Assembly (NCBI RefSeq): GCF_002233755.1 | Contig: NZ_NIFO01000011.1 | Location: 89,856 to 153,855, forward strand | DNA length: 64,000 nt | Source: Acinetobacter piscicola | GTDB lineage: Bacteria; Pseudomonadota; Gammaproteobacteria; Pseudomonadales; Moraxellaceae | Direction: 5' to 3' | In this document: one piece after another, positions 9,894 to 18,475 of the stretch | How the letters are laid out: every line of letters begins with the position of its first letter | Numbering within the stretch: the first letter of the stretch is position 1 | Position numbers and translations under genes: made by a program | Notes under the pieces: model-generated | Told to the model about the DNA's origin: nothing | Database searches by the model: none | What the model saw: the letters and a program-made list of their open reading frames with translations, nothing else

Positions 9894-10493
9894 ATGACAT
9901 TTATCTTGGGTTTAACAGGTGGGATTGGGAGCGGTAAATCTGCTGCAAGCCAGTGGTTCGAAACCCAAGGTATTCAAGTGGTAGATGCCGATATCGTAGC
10001 GCGAGAAATCGTTGAAAAAGGACAACCTGCTTTAACACAAATTAAAGATACTTTTGGAGATTGGGTTGTATTAGAAAATGGCGAACTCAATCGTCGTGCT
10101 TTACGTGAGTATATTTTTAAAGAACCTGATGCACGTCAGCAGCTTGAACAAATCACTCATCCTGCCATTCGAACTGCAATCATTCAACAATTAGCAAATG
10201 CGACCAGCCCCTACGTGATTTTAGTTTCGCCACTATTATTTGAAACCAATCAACATCAATTAACCCACCATACTTTATTAATTGATGCGAATGAAGATTT
10301 ACAAATTCTACGTGCATCACAGCGTGATGGGCAAGCGATTGATCAAATTCAAAAAATTATTGCTGCTCAAATGCCTCGTGCAGAAAAACAAAAAATAGCA
10401 AATGATATCGTACTCAATGAAGAGCATATTGAACATTTACATGCCAAACTTGAACCATTGCACCAACAATATCTTGCTCGTTCAAAGCAATAA
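9894..10493 (+). CDS. coaE: Dephospho-CoA kinase
   Basis: The enzyme phosphorylates dephospho-CoA in the last step of coenzyme A synthesis. The 199-residue protein starts with the P-loop GLTGGIGSGKS (residues 6-16) and has the family's VDADIVAREIV segment and a lid region. It follows pilD by 52 bases with AAAGGA before the ATG. The pilD-coaE pairing is common in gammaproteobacteria, so the genes are probably co-transcribed. Confidence 0.96.
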   Translation: MTFILGLTGGIGSGKSAASQWFETQGIQVVDADIVAREIVEKGQPALTQIKDTFGDWVVLENGELNRRALREYIFKEPDARQQLEQITHPAIRTAIIQQLANATSPYVILVSPLLFETNQHQLTHHTLLIDANEDLQILRASQRDGQAIDQIQKIIAAQMPRAEKQKIANDIVLNEEHIEHLHAKLEPLHQQYLARSKQ

Positions 10494-10514
10494 TCCAGCA
10501 AATTTATAATGTAC

Positions 10515-11435
10515 TTATTGCGACTGCTTTTGCTGATCCAAGCCTTGTTGCAAACTGTCTTTATGCATAAACCAACGCCAAGGCTGTAATGCACCAATTC
10601 CCATACCAATCAAACCACAAATCATCGCACGACTTAAGGGTTCATTGAGTAAAGGTACTGCAATTATTGCTGCTATAAAAGGCGCCAATGTCACAATACT
10701 TCCTGTTTTAAACGCACCTAAACGCTTAATTGCTTCGACATAGCTTAATGTCGCCACAATCACCACAAAAATGCCATGAAACAATGTCTGCATAATTAAA
10801 TGCGGCATTGCAACTTGGTCAAGTTGCTTGGGTAAAAATAGCAAATAAAAAGGCACATAAACGATTGCTGACCAAATTGCGACACCTGCCATGGAATGCC
10901 ATGCCGATAACTTCCATTGACGAAGCAATACTGTAAAAATACCCCACCAAATCGCACTGATCAAAAACAGTAAATCACCAAAACCAAATGCAACACCAGT
11001 TTCTTCATACATCAAAAAACTCATACCTGAAATTGCGGACAGCATAATCGCCAAACTAATCCAAGTATGTTTATCAAAGGGTTGTTTGAATAGAAGAAAG
11101 CCTGCAATAGCGGTACATAAAGGAATACAACCGTTTAAAAAAATTGCCGCATGAGCTGCAGGCACATAGTGAAAAGCACTATAAGACGTTAAACAATAAG
11201 CAACACCACCGATCATTGCCAAAATGAATGGTTCTTTTTTTAATAAAAATGCTGTGTCTTTTTTATAAATTAAAATGGGTACAAGAATACAAAATGCTAA
11301 AGAAAATCGTAGCGCTGCAATATCCCATGCACTAATGTGCCAAATCGCGTTAAGCCTTGATGTGATGGTGAATCCTCCCCAAATACACATCGTGATTGCG
11401 ACATATATATAGCCTTGCGTGCGGGAGGTCATCAT
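10515..11435 (-). CDS. EamA-type (DMT superfamily) transporter
   Basis: An inner-membrane protein with about ten hydrophobic segments in two repeated EamA halves, the pattern of drug/metabolite exporters; the substrate cannot be read from sequence. The chosen start (11435, MMTSRTQGY) puts the first membrane segment close to the N-terminus; an upstream in-frame ATG at 11471 has no Shine-Dalgarno. It converges on coaE with a 21-base gap. Assignment to the superfamily is firm, the function is not. Confidence 0.85.
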   Translation of the reverse strand: MMTSRTQGYIYVAITMCIWGGFTITSRLNAIWHISAWDIAALRFSLAFCILVPILIYKKDTAFLLKKEPFILAMIGGVAYCLTSYSAFHYVPAAHAAIFLNGCIPLCTAIAGFLLFKQPFDKHTWISLAIMLSAISGMSFLMYEETGVAFGFGDLLFLISAIWWGIFTVLLRQWKLSAWHSMAGVAIWSAIVYVPFYLLFLPKQLDQVAMPHLIMQTLFHGIFVVIVATLSYVEAIKRLGAFKTGSIVTLAPFIAAIIAVPLLNEPLSRAMICGLIGMGIGALQPWRWFMHKDSLQQGLDQQKQSQ

Positions 11436-11518
11436 GGTTTTTCTCGAATCAAATAAAAGTAAAGTGGCCATTCACAACGAACAACCCACCCACCATTACA
11501 ATCTACTGATGATAAAAA

Positions 11519-12271
11519 TTAATTTGATTGACGTTGACGGCAAGCTTCATAAAGCGCCATACCAGTTGCAACACTGACGTTTAAGCTTTGCAAATTCCCC
11601 GACATTGGAATAAACACAGTTTGATCACATTGTGATTGGGTAATTGGACGAAGACCTGTATCTTCAGCTCCCATCACAATACAGATTGGTGTGCCTGTAA
11701 AATCGAACTGTTGAATTGGCAAAGCTTTTTCATCAAGCATCGTTCCAACAACACGAACATTATAATTCTCTTTCAATTGCCCTAATGTTCTTGCCAAATT
11801 TGTCACTTGAATGAATTTAACCTTTTCAGCGCCACCAGCTGCAACTTTACGCGCAGTTGGTGTTAACGTCGCAGCTCGATCTCGTGGAACGATCACAGCT
11901 TCCACGCCCATCGCAGCAGCAGTACGAATACATGCACCCAGATTATGTGGATCGGTAATATGATCCAATGCCAATAGCAATGGTTGATGTGTCGATTCCA
12001 AAATTTGATCTAAATCTTTTTCATTCAATGTTGGATGCGCTCTGACAGCAGCAACAACACCTTGATGAAAAGGTTGTCCAGCCAACTTTTCTAAACTGTC
12101 ACGACTGGCTTTTTGCACACTAATCCCAAATGGTTCAGCCATTTGTAAAATACGTTGCAAACGTTGATCATCACGACCTTTTAGTGTAAATAAAGTTAAA
12201 ACTCGTTCTGGTTCCAACTCCAATAATGACTCCACAGAATGAACGCCATAATAATATTCGGGCTTCGCCAT
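11519..12271 (-). CDS. rlmB: 23S rRNA (guanosine-2'-O)-methyltransferase RlmB
   Basis: A SpoU-family (SPOUT) methyltransferase that modifies G2251 of 23S rRNA in E. coli. The 250-residue protein has an N-terminal substrate-binding domain (about 1-75) and the three SpoU motifs: DHITDPHNLGACIRTA, IVMGAEDTGL, and the C-terminal MSGNLQSLNVSVA knot. GAGG precedes the ATG. No partner gene is adjacent, so it is probably transcribed alone or with the downstream transporter. Confidence 0.95.
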   Translation of the reverse strand: MAKPEYYYGVHSVESLLELEPERVLTLFTLKGRDDQRLQRILQMAEPFGISVQKASRDSLEKLAGQPFHQGVVAAVRAHPTLNEKDLDQILESTHQPLLLALDHITDPHNLGACIRTAAAMGVEAVIVPRDRAATLTPTARKVAAGGAEKVKFIQVTNLARTLGQLKENYNVRVVGTMLDEKALPIQQFDFTGTPICIVMGAEDTGLRPITQSQCDQTVFIPMSGNLQSLNVSVATGMALYEACRQRQSN

Positions 12272-12309
12272 GAACGACCTCTATTTGCAATACAATGATA
12301 GAAATGAAA

Positions 12310-12337
12310 AATCCTGCAAAGCCAACTTTACAGGATT
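12310..12337 (-). terminator. Probable terminator downstream of ppnP
   Basis: An inverted repeat of 12 bases with one mismatch (12310-12321 with 12326-12337, loop of four) is followed on the minus strand by TTTTTC. It lies between ppnP and rlmB and probably ends the ppnP transcript. Confidence 0.55.
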
Positions 12338-12469
12338 CTATTTGATGCTTTAGTTTAACCGATTTGAGCTAAAGTTTGTTTGTCTTATTTCCAAACGCTT
12401 CAATTTCAAAATACGCTATCTAAAAACTATATTCTGAAACAAGAACATCAATGTTTTAAAAAATAAGTA

Positions 12470-12793
12470 TTAACCTTCCAAATGACACACGTAATCTAAT
12501 ACATCATCTGTTTCGATTTTAAAACGGCTATTGCCTGGGACATAAAATGATTGTCCTGCACGGAACAATTCACTTTCTTCGCTATCAGCAATCTTGACAC
12601 GACATTCACCAGAAATAATTTCCATACGTTCAGGTACATGTGTTTCAAATGTTAATGCTTCTTCTGTTGGAAGAATAACCCCTAAAGTCTTTTTCGTCCC
12701 GTCTTCAAATTGTACCGTATGACTAATGCACAAGCCGCCAAAATATACATTTGATTTTTTTACCACTGACACATGGTCGTACTGATTTGACAT
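12470..12793 (-). CDS. ppnP: Pyrimidine/purine nucleoside phosphorylase (PpnP/YaiE family)
   Basis: A small cupin-fold protein (107 residues) of the former DUF1255 family. In E. coli PpnP phosphorolyses several nucleosides to base and ribose-1-phosphate. Family features are the [12 protein letters not shown] and [31 protein letters not shown] segments and the [11 protein letters not shown] motif. The ATG at 12793 has GGAG seven bases upstream, so it is preferred over the in-frame ATG at 12817. It appears monocistronic. Confidence 0.92.
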   Translation of the reverse strand: MSNQYDHVSVVKKSNVYFGGLCISHTVQFEDGTKKTLGVILPTEEALTFETHVPERMEIISGECRVKIADSEESELFRAGQSFYVPGNSRFKIETDDVLDYVCHLEG

Positions 12794-12864
12794 GCGTATT
12801 CTCCAGATAATGCGCATTTATATAAATTATGTTCAAGCTAGTTTAATGTCGCCATTCAAACTAA

Positions 12865-14169
12865 TCAATCTATGTTTTCAAGTGGATGTGTCTCTACTTT
12901 CCAATTCTGTTTTTCGATTTGCCTTGCATAAAATCGTGGTATATCTATTTCCAGCTGCCCCAAAGTAGGTTTAGCTAGATAATGGCAAATTTGTTGTTGC
13001 TGCTCATTGTAAATTGCCCAATAAAGCGGCTGATCTTTGAGATGATGAATCACTATTTTTGATGATCCTTCATTCATCCCAACATGAAATTGTTGTTCAG
13101 TTTCATAATCTTTATGCAAGTTAGATTGCGGAAAATCGACACTATTTTCATCAAAATGATAGCTGTCATGATTGAGTACACTTTGTTTCAAGCTTGGCCA
13201 AATACAAAATCGTAGAAAATGCTGATCTGCCACACGGCTATTTAAATAATGACCCGTATTTAGAAACTGTTGAATTTGCTTTTCTAAACCGTTCAATACA
13301 CCCTGACATCCACCCCACATACCTGCCAAAATCAGCTCAGTATGTGAATAATAGTCATGCATAAGATGAAACCACTTATCACTTTTTAACCATTCATTGA
13401 TAGCCGCTTGTTCTCGATAAGACACCAATGAGTCTGCATCACGAATTAAGAATCGTTTTACGGTTGGATCGTCCATCACAAAAAAGCGCCAAAACAATCC
13501 TGAAATTTGTCGTTGCTGTTCATTAACAATAATAATTTGTGCGCCTTTCGCATGTAAACGCTGAACTACATTTTCAGGAACACTATCATCTACATAAAAG
13601 CGGCAAATCCAATCTGGGTAAATCTCTTTGGCTAAATCCACATTGATTACAGAAGTTTCACAATAACGTGGATTTTCGCCAAATAAGGAAAATGCAATAA
13701 TATTCTCAGCTGGGTTTTTAGCATTGAACGGCGATGGTTGTTCGCTAAGTTGCTTTACCATCGGCTGATCTATGACCTGTTGTTTCTTGGTTTCGACTGC
13801 TAATCGGCCATATTTTTTAAGTTCTTGTGGTTTATTTAAAAAGTGACATACTTCTGCCAAGCCGTCATAAATATTGGTATCTATTGTATTCGGATTAAGT
13901 TGAATAGCTTGTTGATAATGTGCATAGGCATCTTCATAGCGTTGTAGACGTAATTCAGTAAAGGCTAAATCCATCATCACTACAGCATGGTGCGGAACCA
14001 ATTTTACGACTTGAGAAACAGCTTGATAGGCTTCCAAATAGTTCCCTTGTGCTGTCGCAGCTTTAAACTGTGCTGAGAATTGATTCAGTTTTTGATTTAA
14101 CTGCGCAATATTATTCTTATTGATTTGTTGTTTTATCGGTGCCTTTGGCAAAGGAAGTTTCATTTTCAT
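12865..14169 (-). CDS. TPR protein with glycosyltransferase-like C-terminal domain
   Basis: I do not recognise a named gene. The 434-residue protein has tetratricopeptide repeats (about 35-130). A domain from about residue 155 begins IIAFSLFGENPRYCE and contains FLIRDADS, with a DAD triad at 244-246 of the kind that binds a metal and nucleotide sugar in GT-A enzymes. No signal peptide or membrane segment is seen, so it is probably cytoplasmic. A role in surface polysaccharide or protein glycosylation is possible but unsupported by neighbours. ATG codons at 14169 and 14163 are equally plausible starts; neither has a clear Shine-Dalgarno. Confidence 0.7.
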   Translation of the reverse strand: MKMKLPLPKAPIKQQINKNNIAQLNQKLNQFSAQFKAATAQGNYLEAYQAVSQVVKLVPHHAVVMMDLAFTELRLQRYEDAYAHYQQAIQLNPNTIDTNIYDGLAEVCHFLNKPQELKKYGRLAVETKKQQVIDQPMVKQLSEQPSPFNAKNPAENIIAFSLFGENPRYCETSVINVDLAKEIYPDWICRFYVDDSVPENVVQRLHAKGAQIIIVNEQQRQISGLFWRFFVMDDPTVKRFLIRDADSLVSYREQAAINEWLKSDKWFHLMHDYYSHTELILAGMWGGCQGVLNGLEKQIQQFLNTGHYLNSRVADQHFLRFCIWPSLKQSVLNHDSYHFDENSVDFPQSNLHKDYETEQQFHVGMNEGSSKIVIHHLKDQPLYWAIYNEQQQQICHYLAKPTLGQLEIDIPRFYARQIEKQNWKVETHPLENID

Positions 14170-14222
14170 ATTAAAATTATTTAGAATGCTTAGAATTGCT
14201 TCATATTAGAATATTTTCTGAC

Positions 14223-14251
14223 TTGTGACAAAAACAAAACTTCACTATCTT
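14223..14251 (+). promoter_or_regulatory. Candidate sigma-70 promoter for recN
   Basis: TTGTGA (14223-14228) and TATCTT (14246-14251) are 17 bases apart and end about 33 bases before the recN ATG. I see no LexA-type operator overlapping it; Acinetobacter is known to lack a classical LexA. No experimental support. Confidence 0.5.
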
Positions 14252-14283
14252 AGAACCTCATCGTTCGCAGCTTGGATGCGTTT

Positions 14284-15939
14284 ATGCTGACACACTTAAA
14301 CTTAATGAATTTTGCTTTGGCTGATAATCTTGCAATTGATATAGAGCAAGGTTTTAACGTTTTAACTGGGGAAACAGGTGCTGGTAAATCATTACTCTTA
14401 GATGCTTTATCGGCTTGTTTAGGTGAGCGTACAGATACCAACTATGTTCGTTATGGTGCAGAAAAAGCAGATGTAACCGCTGTTTTTAGCTATCAGGCTG
14501 ATAGCCCTGAAGCTGAATGGCTTAAAACGCACGAGCTTGATGATGAATCAGGGGAAATTCATTTACGACGTGTTATTTTTGCAACAGGTCGTAGTAAGGC
14601 ATGGATTAACGGACGGCCAAGCAGCCTTGCTGAACTGAAAGAAATTGGACGCTTACTGGTTCAACTTTATAGTCAGCACAGCCAACAACAATTATTAGAG
14701 CCACCTTATCCTAAACATTGGTTAGATCGTTATAGTAATTTCTATCAACCTGCCCAAGAAGTCCGAGATACCTTCAATACTTGGCAGAAAAACATACGTT
14801 CACACCAAGCCGCAATAGATGCACAAGCCAATCGTTTACAACGTATTGAAACCTTAGAGTTACAAATTGAAGAATTAGAAGATGTGATTCGTATTGACTA
14901 CAAAGAGATTGAACAAGAGTTTGATCGTTTAAGTCACCATGAACATATTATGCAAGATTGTAGTTATAGCTTGAATGTTTTAGATGAATCGGAACAAAAC
15001 ATCACTCAAGAAATATCATCAATTATTCGTCGTTTAGAATCACATGCTGGGCGTAGCGAACAGCTAGCAGAAATTTACAATTCACTCGTGAATGCACAAA
15101 GTGAAATAGATGATGCAGCAGCGAATTTACGCCAATTCATTGACCGCCAAAGTTTCGATCCTGAGCGCATGGATGAGTTGAATACTCAATTAGAAACTTT
15201 CCATCGTTTAGCACGTAAGTATCGTATTCAACCTGATGAACTCAAACAACAGTTTGAAACTTGGCAAACTGAATTAGTACAGCTACACCAACTTGAAGAT
15301 CCTGAAACGTTGGCTGAGCAAGTTGAAATTTCGCATCAAACCTTTTTAGAAAAGGCACAACATTTAGATCATATTCGTCGTGAAGCTGCATTACCTTTGG
15401 CAAAACACCTCACAGAACAAGTGAAACAACTCGCACTGCCAGAAGCGCATTTTGAATTTAAATTTGAGCCTTTAGAACAAGTTTCTGGTGAAGGCTTAAG
15501 TTTCATTCAGTTATTATTTACAGCCAATAAAGGCATACCCGCACAGCCTTTGGCTCGTGTAGCCTCGGGTGGTGAATTGTCTCGAATCGCCTTAGTCATG
15601 CAAGTGATGAATGCTGAAAAAACCGAAGCTGAAGTTTTAGTTTTCGATGAAATTGATGTCGGGATCAGTGGCGGAACGGCTGAAATTGTCGGTCGTCTAT
15701 TGGCAGGCTTAGGGCAGCATGTACAAATTTTGTGTATTACTCACCAAGCTCAAGTTGCGGCTCAATCTGATCAACATTTATTGGTTAAGAAACAGCAAAC
15801 AGATCCTGCAAGCAGTACCATTATTGAATTAGCGGAAGATAGCCGTATCTTAGAGTTAGCAAGAATGACGGGTGGTGTCGAAATTAGTGAGACCACTTTG
15901 CAACATGCAAAACAACTCCGCCAATTGAAATTTCAGTAA
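14284..15939 (+). CDS. recN: DNA repair protein RecN
   Basis: RecN is an SMC-like ATPase in recombinational repair of double-strand breaks. From the ATG at 14284 it has 551 residues: Walker A GETGAGKS (29-36), a long central coiled coil (about 155-360), the ABC signature ASGGELSRIAL, and Walker B VLVFDEIDVGISGG near the C-terminus. An in-frame TTG at 14272 is a less likely start. The gene is divergent from the TPR/glycosyltransferase-like gene and appears single. Confidence 0.97.
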   Translation: MLTHLNLMNFALADNLAIDIEQGFNVLTGETGAGKSLLLDALSACLGERTDTNYVRYGAEKADVTAVFSYQADSPEAEWLKTHELDDESGEIHLRRVIFATGRSKAWINGRPSSLAELKEIGRLLVQLYSQHSQQQLLEPPYPKHWLDRYSNFYQPAQEVRDTFNTWQKNIRSHQAAIDAQANRLQRIETLELQIEELEDVIRIDYKEIEQEFDRLSHHEHIMQDCSYSLNVLDESEQNITQEISSIIRRLESHAGRSEQLAEIYNSLVNAQSEIDDAAANLRQFIDRQSFDPERMDELNTQLETFHRLARKYRIQPDELKQQFETWQTELVQLHQLEDPETLAEQVEISHQTFLEKAQHLDHIRREAALPLAKHLTEQVKQLALPEAHFEFKFEPLEQVSGEGLSFIQLLFTANKGIPAQPLARVASGGELSRIALVMQVMNAEKTEAEVLVFDEIDVGISGGTAEIVGRLLAGLGQHVQILCITHQAQVAAQSDQHLLVKKQQTDPASSTIIELAEDSRILELARMTGGVEISETTLQHAKQLRQLKFQ

Positions 15940-15954
15940 AAAGCTTGAATATGA

Positions 15955-16002
15955 CGATATTCACCTTGAAATATTTACCCAAAAATCATTTGGTGAATAT
16001 CG
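15955..16002. repeat. Inverted repeat downstream of recN
   Basis: Two perfect 11-base arms (CGATATTCACC at 15955-15965 and its complement at 15992-16002) are separated by 26 bases. It sits between the recN stop and yqgE. It could stabilise the recN 3' end or act as a weak terminator (ATTTGTCT follows), or be a protein-binding site. Confidence 0.5.
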
Positions 16003-16093
16003 ATTTGTCTAGTATGTTGAAATTTAAACAAGACAATCTACATAACATTAACACTCAAATACTGAATATATGAAGCGTAGGAGCAGTCCATAG

Positions 16094-16648
16094 GTGACCA
16101 AACAATATCTTTCACATCGCTGTTTAATCGCTCCACCTGATTTAGCAGATGATTTTTTTGCAAATACCGTGATTTATATTGCTCGGCATGATGAAGACGG
16201 CGCTCAAGGCATTATTATCAATCGCCCTGCTGGAATTCAGGTCAAAGAACTGCTCAATGATTTAGAAATAGCAGCTGATCATGTCAACCCACATGAAGTA
16301 TTGCAAGGTGGTCCACTACGCCCAGAAGCTGGTTTTGTACTACATACAGGACAACCAACGTGGCATTCTTCAATTGCTGTCGGTGAAAACCTGTGTATTA
16401 CCACCAGTAAAGATATTTTAGATGCGATTGCACATAATGAAGGCGTAGACCGTTATCAAATCGCTTTAGGCTACGCAAGCTGGTCCAAGAATCAGCTCGA
16501 AGAGGAAATTTCCAAAGGCGACTGGTTAATTTGTGATTCTGATATGGATTTGGTCTTTAATTTACCCTATACCGACCGTTGGGATGCCGCATACCGTAAA
16601 ATAGGGATTGATCGTACTTGGTTATCTTCTGAGATTGGACATGCCTGA
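16094..16648 (+). CDS. YqgE/AlgH family protein
   Basis: A conserved 184-residue cytoplasmic protein of the UPF0301 (YqgE/AlgH) family, recognised by HRCLIAPP near the start, GIIINRPAG and the [13 protein letters not shown] segment. The molecular function is unknown; the Pseudomonas homologue was linked to alginate regulation. The start is GTG, with AGGAG ten bases upstream. Its stop codon lies inside the start region of ruvX (ATGCCTGA), so the two are translationally coupled. yqgE-ruvX is a common gene pair. Confidence 0.93.
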   Translation: MTKQYLSHRCLIAPPDLADDFFANTVIYIARHDEDGAQGIIINRPAGIQVKELLNDLEIAADHVNPHEVLQGGPLRPEAGFVLHTGQPTWHSSIAVGENLCITTSKDILDAIAHNEGVDRYQIALGYASWSKNQLEEEISKGDWLICDSDMDLVFNLPYTDRWDAAYRKIGIDRTWLSSEIGHA

Positions 16649-17084
16649 TTTAACAACACCGCAACTCATTATCGCTTTTGACTTTGGTACACAAAAAATG
16701 GGGATGGCGGTGGGTTCATCGCTTATACAAAGTGCAACGCCTTTGGCACTTTTTCCAATGAAAGACGGCATCCCGAATTGGGATAATCTACTAAAAGTTG
16801 TTAAACAGCATCAACCCAGTTTATTTTTAGTCGGTTTGCCTTTGAATATGGATGATTCAGAATCTGAATTATCAACTCGTGCACGAAAATTCGCACGACG
16901 CTTACGCCATCAAACCAATATTGAAACCTTGATGGTCGATGAACGCTTAACAACCCGTGAAGCACGTGACGAGTTGGAAAGTTATCAAGCTCAAGGGCGT
17001 GCTAAAAAATTAGCAGCTGACAGTATTGCAGCGGCTTTATTCATTGAAAGCTGGTATCGAAGCCCTGAAGGCATTACACCCTAA
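16641..17084 (+). CDS. ruvX: Holliday junction resolvase-like / pre-16S rRNA nuclease RuvX (YqgF)
   Basis: An RNase H-fold protein. In E. coli YqgF takes part in 16S rRNA 5'-end processing; older annotation calls it a putative Holliday junction resolvase. The 147-residue protein shows [13 protein letters not shown] with catalytic Asp14, the [14 protein letters not shown] segment, and VDERLTT. The chosen ATG overlaps the yqgE stop. An upstream in-frame start at 16608 would sit inside yqgE and is not needed. Confidence 0.94.
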   Translation: MPDLTTPQLIIAFDFGTQKMGMAVGSSLIQSATPLALFPMKDGIPNWDNLLKVVKQHQPSLFLVGLPLNMDDSESELSTRARKFARRLRHQTNIETLMVDERLTTREARDELESYQAQGRAKKLAADSIAAALFIESWYRSPEGITP

Positions 17085-17128
17085 TCAATAGCCAATAAGG
17101 CTTAAAAACACAATCATTGCAATTTTTA

Positions 17129-17153
17129 TAAAAAACCATCTTTCGATGGGTTA
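17129..17153 (-). terminator. Probable terminator of the FUSC-DUF1656-HlyD operon
   Basis: On the minus strand a seven-pair stem with one bulge (AACCCATC / GATGGTT) around a GAAA loop is followed by TTTTTTAT. It is placed about 70 bases after the HlyD-family gene. Confidence 0.5.
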
Positions 17154-17222
17154 ACATTTAATAGAACAATTGATGAAATAATAAATAAGGCTCTAGACGA
17201 GCAAAATAGATATTTAGACTGA

Positions 17223-18230
17223 TTATTTGTTACGCTCTAAAATATGTACTGTCGCAGTACGCCCCGCGACAAAGGCTAAAGAATCGTGTGGAATTTCATC
17301 CAAAACAATTTTAACAGGCACACGCTGTGCTAAACGCACCCAACTGAAGGTTGGATTTACATTCGCCAATAAACCTGATGATGTCGTCCGTTCACGATCT
17401 TCAATACCAGATGCAATCCCTTGAACATGACCTTGATATTTAAATGAATCTCCCATTAACTGAACGGTTGCAGGGTCATTTAAATGAATTTTATTCAGTT
17501 TGGTTTCTTCAAAATAACCGACGACATAAAGCTGTTTTCGGTCTAATAAAGCAGCCACGGCTTGTCCAACTTTGACGTAGTTCCCTGCGCGCATATCAAA
17601 GTTTGAAAGCGTACCATCGGCAGGTGCAAGCACCTCTGCTCGATTCATATTTAACTGTGCTAAATGTACACTGCTGCTTGCAGCTTCGATCAATGCTTTT
17701 TGCTGTTGAATATTGGCTTCAGCCTGTTGGATTGCAGCTTCAAGCTGTTGATGTTCTGCATGAGATTGATCACGCTGAGCAAGCACTTGATCTTGCTCTT
17801 GTTTTGAAATTGCACCCTCCATCAAATCTGAATAACGCTTAGCATTTTTATCTGCCAAATTTATATTCGCTTGCGACTTAATCACATTGGCTTTGGCTTG
17901 AGCTAAAGCTGCTTCCGCTTCAACCAATCCAGATTTGGCTTTGGCTAAATCTGACTTTGCTTGTTCAACATCTAAAGCTTGGCGAGCTAAATCAACTTTA
18001 AAAAGTACCTGCCCTTTTTTCACGGTTTGATTATCCTGAACCAATACCTCAGTCACCAAGCCTGCAATATCAGAAGAGACTTGAATCACATCACCACGTA
18101 TACGACCATCTCGCGTCCAAGGTTCAGCATTATAATAATTCCAAACATGGACAATACAGAGTACCGCGATCAGTAATACAACAGCAAAACCGAGTGGTCG
18201 TATTGCTTTGCGTATATCAAACGTTTTCAT
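17223..18230 (-). CDS. HlyD/EmrA-type periplasmic adaptor protein (AaeA-like)
   Basis: A membrane-fusion protein of 335 residues. It has one N-terminal membrane segment (about 13-30), a lipoyl-like half-domain beginning near residue 46 (VSSDIAGLVTEVLVQDNQTVKKGQ), an Ala/Gln-rich alpha-helical hairpin (about 80-190) and a beta-barrel region. It is the last gene of a three-gene operon with a DUF1656 protein and an FUSC permease, the layout of the E. coli aaeXAB p-hydroxybenzoate efflux system. The substrate here is inferred only by that analogy. Confidence 0.88.
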   Translation of the reverse strand: MKTFDIRKAIRPLGFAVVLLIAVLCIVHVWNYYNAEPWTRDGRIRGDVIQVSSDIAGLVTEVLVQDNQTVKKGQVLFKVDLARQALDVEQAKSDLAKAKSGLVEAEAALAQAKANVIKSQANINLADKNAKRYSDLMEGAISKQEQDQVLAQRDQSHAEHQQLEAAIQQAEANIQQQKALIEAASSSVHLAQLNMNRAEVLAPADGTLSNFDMRAGNYVKVGQAVAALLDRKQLYVVGYFEETKLNKIHLNDPATVQLMGDSFKYQGHVQGIASGIEDRERTTSSGLLANVNPTFSWVRLAQRVPVKIVLDEIPHDSLAFVAGRTATVHILERNK

Positions 18231-18267
18231 GATTTACCTATTCATTCATCAAATTTAAAAATTGAAC

Positions 18268-18474
18268 TTACAGCCCTAAGCCAATAAATAACCAATGCAT
18301 ACAGCACAATAAAATCAAATACACACACAAATTAAAAATCGCAGGAAAAATAATCCAGTCCTTTTCAGCCAATCGATCTAAGCCAATCACAATGATTTTA
18401 AACGAGATATATGCCAGAATGGCTTGAATGAGAAATACAGGAACATAGACACCATAAATATTAAACTCACCCAT
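18268..18474 (-). CDS. DUF1656 small membrane protein (AaeX-like)
   Basis: A 68-residue protein with two hydrophobic segments and the family's N-terminal motif (EFNIYGVYVP). GGAG precedes the ATG. The start lies one base after the FUSC gene stop, and the Shine-Dalgarno lies within that gene's last codons. DUF1656 proteins accompany FUSC/HlyD efflux pairs; their role is unknown. Confidence 0.88.
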   Translation of the reverse strand: MGEFNIYGVYVPVFLIQAILAYISFKIIVIGLDRLAEKDWIIFPAIFNLCVYLILLCCMHWLFIGLGL

Positions 18475-18475
18475 T

